Shown here: positions 57,601-64,000 of the stretch, piece after piece
Numbering within the stretch: position 1 is the stretch's first letter
Layout of the letters: each line of letters opens with the position of its first letter
Assembly (NCBI GenBank): GCA_003013855.2
Contig: PVNU02002850.1
Coordinates: 310,001 to 374,000 of the forward strand
DNA from: Liriodendron chinense
Lineage: Eukaryota; Streptophyta; Magnoliopsida; Magnoliales; Magnoliaceae
DNA: 64,000 nt
Reading direction: 5' to 3'
Made by a program: the position numbers and the translations under genes
Notes under the pieces: generated by a model
Database searches by the model: none
Told to the model about the DNA's origin: nothing
Seen by the model: only the letters and a program-made list of their open reading frames with translations

Positions 57601-60600
57601 TGTCAATAAAAGTTTCTGTAACATCAAAAAAAAAAAAAAAAAAAAAAAAGCCATACTTTGGAAACCAGTTCTTAGCCCCCCCCAACGATTAAAGAGAAAA
57701 CTTTAGACCCACCAATGTTTTTACTTATTCTCAATCTACCTTCTTTTTACCCTTCTCCTCTTCCTCCCTCTCTCCTGAATTCATGTGAGTGCACTATTTG
57801 TGCATTTACACACATATATATTAATGTGCAAGGTACAAGCCGCTCATCAAATGGACCCCACCATGTAGATTTCTTGGGCTAATTATTAGGTCAGCTCTCT
57901 CATCTAGTGGGCAATACATGCAAAAAAGAAATGGGTGGTTAAATGAAATTTACTAACAAAACACATTTAGTGTATGTGTGTGGCCTAAAGTAGATTAGCT
58001 TAATTTGTACTCCATGAAACGGTCATGGGCCCTACTTGTTGGGTGGCTTGTATATTGCACTTTAGAATGGCCTAGTGTTTCTCAAAGGAGGAAGACAAGG
58101 GATTCTTTAGTTGCTAAGGTTTCCTGACATGTGTTGACGATGCATTGTTATTGGGATAAGTAGGGAACACAACCATGGGATCTGGGGTCATGTTTTAACC
58201 ATCCAAAAAATTAATGTTATGGGCTTCACCATGAATGGACCCATAGGAAAAATCTCAGATTGAAATATTTCAAATTTTCATCCCTTTGATCTTCATTTGC
58301 ATATGGCCATTTCATTACCCTTTTTTGTGTTTTGTTGATCCAGAGTTTAGAATCTTCCATGCTGGCAGTTAGTTTAGGAAGCGTTAGTGAGGGATAGTGT
58401 GTCCTTATCATCTTCTCACTCCCTCGAAATACCTTCTACTAAAATGAACTAAGTTTTTAGATGGATTAGTGGCTAAGTGTGATGTGATGATCTTTGTCAA
58501 GTCATTTTACAATAATGGAATGCTTAGGAAGGGTTTGGGAGTATCTTTTGTTGCTCATTTCAAATAAAGAAAATCGATTCCTACATTGTACCAAGTCCGG
58601 TTAATCGGATTAACCTGAACCTCGGACTACGTCCCGTTGATTGGTGAACGAGATTTTCGAGCTTGACAATCTCACACCGCTTAATTAGGGAAATAGAGTA
58701 TCGGGTCCAACTCTCCCGGGGCTTAGGTGCCCAGTGGGATCTGGGAGCCAGCTTAGGAGGATGCACCCGGGGCTTAGGTGCCCACCCAGGCTTAGGTGCC
58801 AGGGGGACTCAGGTGTCCGCGACTCAGGTGTCGGCTGGGGTGGGGTTCACACGAGGACTCAGGTGTCCGGCGGGGTGAGCTCGGGCCACACTTTTACGGG
58901 GACGTAATAAGTGGGGGCCACTCCTCAAATCTTGTGCTCTGGAGAGCGAGACTATGGTTAAACTACGTCCCGTTGATTGGTGAACGAGATTTTCGAGCTT
59001 GACAATCTCACACCGCTTAATTAGGGAAATAGAGTATCGGGTCCAACTCTCCCGGGGCTTAGGTGCCCAAGTGGAATCCCGGGGCTTAGGTGCCCAGTGG
59101 GATCTGGGAGCCAGCTTAGGAGGATGCACCCGGGACTTAGGTGCCCACCCAGGCTTAGGTGCCAGGGGGACTCAGGTGTCAGCGACTCAGGTGTCGGCTG
59201 GGGTGGGGTTCACACGAGGACTCAGGTGTCCGGCGGGGTGAGCTCGGGCCACACTTTTACGGGGACGTAATCTCGGGGTATTTTTAGGAACGGGTTCACA
59301 ATCACACGTCCAGATCCTCCCAAAACCTTAGATAGTAACGGCAAAGGGTTCCAAGAAAACAATTTCTCTCAGTCTAAGACGTACCTCGAGAGTAAAGAGT
59401 ATTTACGTAAGTGTAGTCTATGTCTTTTCCACTCGGCCCATAACATACGTTTTAACTAAACCTCTTCCGAACACTCTTACACCTAACCCTGAAGTATCTA
59501 ATTACATGAAACCTCCTAACCGAAGCCACAGATCACCTCTCAAACTTAAGCCTTACAGAGTCCAGTCGTTTTATGTTGAGACTAGGCTGGGTGATTTGCT
59601 ACTGCTGCTCCTTTTTGTGTTTAAAGTGGAAGCTTTCAGAAAAATGTTGGAAAAGGTTGGGGAGGTATTATTAGTCAATGGCTTTAACTGGGCGAGGTTC
59701 AGTGTTCGAAGTATCAATATCGCTATAAGTTTTGTTGGCCGGTGATATGGAAACAATATCGATATCGCCGATAATATCACTGATAACTGGATATGTGGGA
59801 AAACATTTGAGAAACATAGAGAAAATGGTGGAATTTTTTAATGAAACTTTAGGAGATGCTAAAATACATATATTTGTATATTTAGGAATAAAAAATTGCA
59901 AAAAAATGCATTTATAATAAGTTTTCATTTAATGGGGGCCTAAAAGCATGTTCTGCTGTAAGAAATTAGTCTAATCACCCCATCCATCCCATCTATCCAT
60001 CCAAACATCCATTGATATTTTAGAATATCGACAACACACATCATTTCACCTAGAAATTGTCGATGACCGGAAAGGAAACGAAAGATTGTGATCTCAATAT
60101 TGCCCAAGTTCCGATAACGATAATATCATGGTATTATCGTCAACAAATTGAACTTGGATACAACCATGCACCCATAAAAAAATTGAAATGGAGACTTTTT
60201 TAAACAAAGTCTTGGCGATAATCAATACACTGACAACATTATCGAAATATCGGTAATACACTGGCAATACAAGCAACGCTTGGAATTTACCAGTAAAAAA
60301 TATTGGCGATACATTACCGATTTCGATACATTAACAGTTCAAGCTAGACATGGAATTTACATAGTTGAAAATATTGGCGATAAATTAAGGTATTGATATA
60401 TTGGCGATACTTAGCGATACATTGTTGACACCTGGAATTTCTGATACTACCAGTGTTATCGGTATTGTTGAGCTGAAGATAGGGATAATATTGGAGATAA
60501 TTCGATTATATCAGGGATACTTTGAACAATGGCGAGGTTGATCTCCAGGTTTTCATTTGGAGTTTCCTATTGACATGATCATCTGCTGTAAGGGAAATAG

Positions 60601-63140
60601 AGAGTCAGCCAAGAGTCTCTGATGCATATTAAGGTGCTTTGAAGTAGTTCCAGGCCAGAAAGTAACTTATCCAAGAGCAAAATGCTGGGGGTGAAAAAAA
60701 CAAAATAAAAAAGGAAGAAGAACAAGCTAGGGGCTAAGGTTGGATGAGAACAGAGTGAAGTAGTTGGCTTTTGTTATGGGCTGGAAGGAGGGTTCTTTTC
60801 CTTCAACTGATTTGGGTCTCCCTCTTTGTTTAGCATCCCCATCTAAGTTGTGTTGTGATCCGGTTACCGATTGTATGGAGAGAAGTTGGCTGCATAGGAG
60901 GGAAGATGTTTGCCCTTGGACGTCGGGATAACTCTCATCAAGTGGCTATGGCTAAAATGCTGGTGCACTTCATGTTACTCTTTTGGTGCCCTGGGAGGGT
61001 GATGAGCAGACTGGAATAACTTTAGATAGATTATAAGTATCCCATAATCTTTTCATCACATGAACATGCTGGATGCTATGCAAGCATATAATCCTATCAT
61101 TATCCCACATACCGCTGTGAAAACCAAATGGTGGAACAGGCTAGCTCCTCTTAGCATTCAACATGCTTGGTTCAGCTATAGTGGTGATGCACTGATGCTC
61201 ACTGGACTTTAGGGGCAGAAAATCTTAATATGTGCCGTGCATGAAGATTGCAAGCATATAGTCCTTAGGAGGCGTGTCTTTCTACAGAAAATTTGTTCAT
61301 GGATAGAACTTGCAGTAGACAGTTAAAGTGAATGTCCTTTTGTCGCAGGACAACTAACCACTTGCTCTAAAAGCTTGAACTGATAGAGCATGGTGAATTA
61401 ATCCCTTTATCTCATGGCCCAGGTTAAGCCCCACTTCACATGGGTCCCGCCTCGTGCCGAACCCTCCTTCGTGGGCCCCACTTCACATGGGTCTTGCCTC
61501 ACACAAGTCACCCACCTCGCATGGGCCATTCGCCTCACACGGACCGCCAACCCCGAGTGTGCCCCTGCTTCACACAGGCTGCCCCACTCGGGTTCGGTGT
61601 GAAAATGCTCTTGCATTAATCACCCTGGTGAGGAGTCTCGAACATGAGACCTCCCGCTTTGATACCACTTTGACGCAGGACAACTAACCACTTGCTCTAA
61701 AAGCTCGAACTGATAGAGTGTGGTGAGTTAATCCCTTTATCTCATAGCCCAGGTCAGGCCCCATTTCACATGGATTCCCCACTTCACATGGGCCCCACCT
61801 CGTGCCAAACCCTCCTTTGTGGGCCCCATTTCACATGGGTCTTGCCTCACACGAGTCACCCGCCTCAACGGGCTGTCCACCTCACACGGACTGCCCACCC
61901 CGAGTGTGTCCCCGCTTCACATAGGCTGCCCCACTCGAGCCTGGTGTGAAAGTGCCCCTGCATTACCTTTTGCTATCCATAATGTGCATACAGTTGCCTT
62001 GCTCAGGAAACCATTAAGATCAAATGCGTGTTTTAAATCAGGAAGGACTGAATCACTGATCACTATTCTATCAAGATTGATATAAAGGCAACCTAGGCCT
62101 TTCAAGAAAGATAAGGAGCACCTAAGACCAAACTTTTGCCATTGGTGCTTCTGCTATCAATTATTTGGAACATAGATGCTCTTGTTGATTCTTCCTACAT
62201 AAGGTTCTCTACTTCTTTGGTGTATGGCATTTCCGATATCAGAGTATAGATTGCCATAAAAGATTTATGTGTTTTGGGTAATGGTGGCTGCTAATGGACT
62301 TAAATCATTTAATTGTTTGACTCATTTCTTGAAATTATTCGGCTGATGTTTTCTTACTATTTTTTTAATTGCAGGGATATGATTCGGGCCATACGTGCTT
62401 GCAAAACTGCAGCTGAGGAACGTGCTGTTGTAAGAAAAGAATGTGCTGCCATACGTGCTGCAGTTAGTGAAAATGACCAAGATTATAGACACCGCAACCT
62501 GGCGAAACTCATGTTCATCCACATGCTTGGTTACCCCACACATTTTGGTCAAATGGAATGCCTTAAGTTGATAGCATCTTCTGGATTTCCTGAGAAGAGA
62601 ATAGGATATCTTGGTCTCATGTTACTTCTTGATGAAAGACAAGAAGTTCTTATGCTGGTTACTAACTCTTTAAAACAGTATCCAAGGATTTAAGGAGTTT
62701 TTTTTTTCCCCTGAAAGATTGGATTTGAGCGGATTGTCTATTTAAGCAGATTATCTTTCTATATGTCAAGTAATCTGCTCGGTCACTGTTTTTCATTTAT
62801 CTGTATCTGATACTAATCATCTCGGTGATAGTATTTAGAATTTGAGTCGCGTTATCTATTATTAGTATTTGTTTGAAGGTAACGCTACTGGGGATTGAAG
62901 CCTGGATCACTCACACACACTACACTGTCTCTACCAGTTCATCTTATGAGCGGGAGACACATTATTATTATGCTATGGAATCCTTGACACAAGTGCAGAG
63001 ACCTCAATCACTCAAATCAGTATATTGTGGGGCTTGCCCTTTGTGCATTAGGGAACATTTGCTCAGCAGAAATGGCTCGTGATCTTGCACCCGAAGTGGA
63101 AAAACTGCTTCAGAGTAGAGACCAAAATATCCGGAAAAAG
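52634..63140 (+). CDS. AP1G: AP-1 complex subunit gamma (gamma-adaptin), exons 1 to 3; gene continues beyond the window
   Basis: This is the large gamma subunit of the AP-1 clathrin adaptor, which acts at the trans-Golgi network and early endosome in cargo sorting. The coding parts are 52634-52665, 62375-62677 and 62999-63140. They join into 159 residues beginning MNPFSSGTRLR, DMIRAIRACKTAAEERAVVR, followed by HRNLAKLMFIHMLGYPTHFG, KRIGYLGLMLLLDERQEVLM and LALCALGNICSAEMARDL, the N-terminal trunk (adaptin N, armadillo-like helices) of plant gamma-adaptins. Family members are about 870 residues long, so about 80% lies to the right of the window. All splice sites are GT-AG and no stop or frameshift is seen. 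Intron 1 is 9,709 bp and full of transposon debris. This is the only host gene in the window that looks intact. Confidence 0.95.
53872..54434. mobile_element. MITE, probably Mutator-like, with 10-bp target duplication
   Basis: The element spans 53882-54424 (543 bp) with inverted ends AGTGTTTTAAATAGC and GCTATTTAAAACACT. The flanks are AGTTCCGCCC (53872-53881) and AGTGCCGACC (54425-54434), identical at 8 of 10 positions. A 9-10 bp duplication points to a Mutator-like origin. The interior is rich in TAGCGTAGGCTAC-like motifs and encodes nothing. Confidence 0.75.
54437..55250. repeat. Second TAGCGT-rich element with internal duplications
   Basis: It opens GCGTGTTAAATAGCGTGTAG, related to the neighbouring MITE. 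From about 54900 to 55200 the block TATGTAGCTTACRCTACATG, CTCATAGCTTACACTACCAG recurs three times, and GCATATGCTATGTAGCGTTT twice. A CT microsatellite sits inside. Clean ends were not found. Confidence 0.6.
54621..54660. repeat. (CT)20 microsatellite
   Basis: An uninterrupted run of about twenty CT units. The Ser/Leu repeats in the open frame over it are a by-product. Confidence 0.9.
56046..57649 (+). pseudogene. 5'-truncated L1-type LINE, ORF2 C-terminal part with poly(A) tail
   Basis: The product reads CFEAISGLKINAAKSKMLGI (C-terminal RT/thumb region), then in shifting frames IERKLTTWQTRYISYGGRLT, and in the last frame (56947-57609) WKLHRWGKFSVKLLYN, FVWLVARRSIRTIDNLQRSS and CMQDAESIAHFFIHCPFVKK, the zinc-binding domain found at the end of plant LINE reverse transcriptases. 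Several frameshifts separate these parts. AATAAA lies at 57605-57610 and a 24-A tail at 57626-57649. The 5' half is missing, as is usual for LINE copies. It lies in sense orientation in intron 1. Confidence 0.88.
58626..59275 (+). repeat. 336-bp tandem duplication with GGGGCTTAGGTGCCCA and GACTCAGGTGTC subrepeats
   Basis: ACTACGTCCCGTTGATTGG starts at 58626 and 58962. The second copy has an extra unit of about 27 bp containing CGGGGCTTAGGTGCCC and lacks about 80 bp of the first copy's end. The GC content is well above the surrounding intron. The origin is unknown; the text resembles fragments of LTRs. Confidence 0.8.
59730..60530. repeat. AT-rich dispersed repeat with GATATTGGCGATA motifs
   Basis: Short variants of ATATTGGCGATA, TATCGGTAATA and GATATCGCCGATAA recur on both strands. 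The block at 59796-59855 (GGTGGAATTTTTTAATGAAA, CTTTAGG) is related to 63796-63852 in intron 3. No coding function is suggested. Confidence 0.5.
61343..61966 (-). repeat. 330-bp tandem duplication with a tRNA-like box B (SINE-like)
   Basis: GCAGGACAACTAACCACTTG starts at 61345 and 61675. Read on the minus strand the junction holds AGTGGTATCAAAGCGGGAGG followed by GTTCGAGACTC (61643-61633), which fits a pol III box B. The rest consists of GGGCCCCACTTCACATGGG-like short repeats. A tRNA-derived origin is likely but no tail or target duplication was found. Confidence 0.55.
62375..62677 (+). CDS. AP1G: gamma-adaptin coding exon 2 (303 nt)
   Basis: It runs from the G after TTGCAG to the A before GTATCC. 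It encodes DMIRAIRACKTAAEERAVVR through LMLVTNSLKQ; the last Gln codon is split (CA here, A in exon 3). AAIRAAVSENDQDYRHRN is the most variable stretch among plant homologues. Confidence 0.97.
62678..62998 (+). other. AP1G: Intron 2 of the gamma-adaptin gene (321 bp, phase 2)
   Basis: It opens GTATCC and closes AAGTGCAG. Choosing these sites gives the conserved SLKQDLNH junction. Confidence 0.93.
62999..63140 (+). CDS. AP1G: gamma-adaptin coding exon 3 (142 nt)
   Basis: It encodes the end of the split Gln codon, then DLNHSNQYIVGLALCALG, NICSAEMARDLAPEVEKLLQ and SRDQNIRKK, and ends in phase 0 before the donor GTAATT. It is out of frame with the open frames on either side, so splicing is needed to see it. 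Confidence 0.97.
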
Positions 63141-63214
63141 GTAATTCCTCTGGTGAAATGGGTTCCTTTGGTTTAGATGGTATATAGTCATCCTGCAACT
63201 AGTGTGTTGTATAA

Positions 63215-63341
63215 AATGAAGTATTCACTCTAGTGTGTTGGGTTCAAGCCTGTAGCTCAATGGGAGACAGCGCGCATTTCAACATTGAGGTCTTGGGTTC
63301 TAGCCCACAAACCTATTAGGGAAAAAAAGCAATGAAGTATT
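63215..63341 (+). mobile_element. tRNA-derived SINE-like insert with 11-bp target duplication
   Basis: AATGAAGTATT occurs at 63215-63225 and 63331-63341 and encloses about 105 bp. The insert has a box A (TAGCTCAATGG, 63253-63263), a box B (GGTTCTAGCCC, 63296-63306) 32 bp further on, and an A-rich end (GGGAAAAAAAGC). These are the marks of a retroposed tRNA-like transcript. It is too diverged at the acceptor stem to be a working tRNA. Confidence 0.7.
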
Positions 63342-63679
63342 TGTGAAATCTTTCTTGTTTTTGTTGCACCGATCTGTCTTTATCTGTTTTGCATTTGTGG
63401 AATGTATTGACATGTTGGCATTGATGCTGGATACTCATTCAAACCTAAACATTAACTGGTTGCTACTGTTGGCTAATGCTGACGAGTATTGTGTTGAATG
63501 TTCTGGCAAGCGTCATCACACATTTTAATTTGGTTTTTCGTATTATTGGGAATTTGGGTTATTTCATTGCAATTTAGTTCCTGGGCGACTTGAATTCCTT
63601 TAAATGGGCATGCCATCGGTGGGCATTCAGGATTTTACCCTTATAGCTTGTTAACTGGGAGTTGCCTTCGTGATGCATA

Positions 63680-63900
63680 TCACACCAGTGTTTTTCATAT
63701 CATTATTGCGTAATGTATTGCATCCTCAGGATATGGATACATATTGGTTATTGCATAGGATATATCGGTTGTATTGTGTAATGCATCACTATTTTTGGGA
63801 AACATGGGGAAACATTGGGAAATTGGTCGAATTTTTCAATGAAACTTTAGGTATTGTTAAAAAAGACATCAATACACACTTAGAAATCAAAACATCACAA
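63680..63900. repeat. AT-rich dispersed repeat related to 59796-59855
   Basis: AATTGGTCGAATTTTTCAAT followed by GAAACTTTAGG at 63821-63851 matches the block in intron 1 closely. Palindrome-like GATGCATATCAC and ATATCGG motifs lie nearby. Confidence 0.5.
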
Positions 63901-64000
63901 AGAACAAGTGTACGTAATAGGTTTCCTTGGTATGGGGTCCTAATCCATGCACTGTTTGATTGAACTGATTCAAGTACATTCAAAGTTTATTCATATAATT

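Larger units (their letters stand above)
52666..62374 (+). other. AP1G: Intron 1 of the gamma-adaptin gene (9,709 bp, phase 2)
   Basis: It starts GTAAGA and ends TTTTTTTAATTGCAG. Known contents are a MITE, a family of TAGCGT-rich repeats, a LINE 3' end, a 336-bp duplication, an AT-rich GATAT-type repeat and a 330-bp duplication with a tRNA-like box. Stretches without a named feature (52670-53870, 55260-56040, 57660-58620, 59280-59700, 60540-61340, 61970-62370) hold nothing I recognise. Confidence 0.92.
63141..64000 (+). other. AP1G: Intron 3 of the gamma-adaptin gene (incomplete)
   Basis: It opens GTAATTCC. No acceptor with a matching next exon is found before the window ends. It holds a SINE-like insert and a piece of an AT-rich dispersed repeat. 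Confidence 0.85.

Noticed and set aside
56016..57670. Target duplication of the LINE
   Set aside because: CCCTACTTT before the copy and CCATACTTT after the poly(A) are similar, but the 5' end is not fixed and the match is too short to claim.
63243..63306. Possible functional tRNA gene
   Set aside because: Box A and box B are present, but the acceptor and anticodon stems do not close, and the unit has an A-rich tail and target duplication of a retroposed copy.

Overview
The window is a piece of nuclear chromosome from a flowering plant. Two things show this: the split 5' part of a plant AP-1 gamma-adaptin gene at the right end, and nested LTR retrotransposons of the plant Ty3/Gypsy lineages Tat, Athila and Tekay/Del over most of the rest. 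There are no bacterial operons, no CRISPR array and no rRNA genes. The species cannot be told from the sequence.

Layout. (1) 1-9212: a Tat-lineage Gypsy element with its 5' LTR outside the window. It has gag-protease, then RT with two RNase H domains and integrase, then an intron-containing antisense gene with its own TATA box, a polypurine tract and a 3' LTR. It sits inside (2) 9213-12221, the 5' part of an Athila-type, apparently non-autonomous element on the minus strand. (3) 13120-26440: an Athila-type element on the plus strand. Its integrase is split by a 3.6-kb solo LTR (19492-23087) with a GGACC target duplication. (4) 26441-27686: the 5' LTR and leader of a second Tat-like element, minus strand, cut into by element 3. 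It in turn abuts an Athila LTR scrap (27687-27773), next to (5) 27774-30711, a decayed Tekay/Del-type pol. (6) 33314-41480: a minus-strand Tekay-type element whose protease-RT region is split by an Athila-type solo LTR (38834-40322) and a probable Copia-type solo LTR (36619-38637). Across both solo LTRs the protein reads through once the insert and one target-site copy are ignored. (7) 42282-43916: two partial Athila LTRs head to head. (8) 43917-49625: non-coding, unassigned. (9) 49626-51563: a fold-back or hAT-like element with imperfect inverted ends around a roughly 33-bp minisatellite that has a 269-bp higher-order period.

(10) 52634 to the end: the one evidently functional host gene, AP-1 gamma-adaptin, plus strand. 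Coding exon 1 is only 32 nt. Intron 1 is 9,709 bp and carries a MITE with a 10-bp target duplication, a 5'-truncated LINE, several tandem duplications and a tRNA-like repeat. Exons 2 and 3 follow, and intron 3, which holds a small SINE-like insert, runs off the window. The three exons encode the first 159 residues.

The most unusual signals are the spliced antisense gene of the Tat element, a covarying hairpin kept in six Athila-type LTR copies, clusters of a GACCGGTC palindrome upstream of the LTR TATA boxes, five exact 58-bp hairpin repeats in the Tat LTR, and the higher-order minisatellite inside the fold-back element. All calls come from reading the sequence. No database search was run, so lineage names rest on recognised protein motifs.
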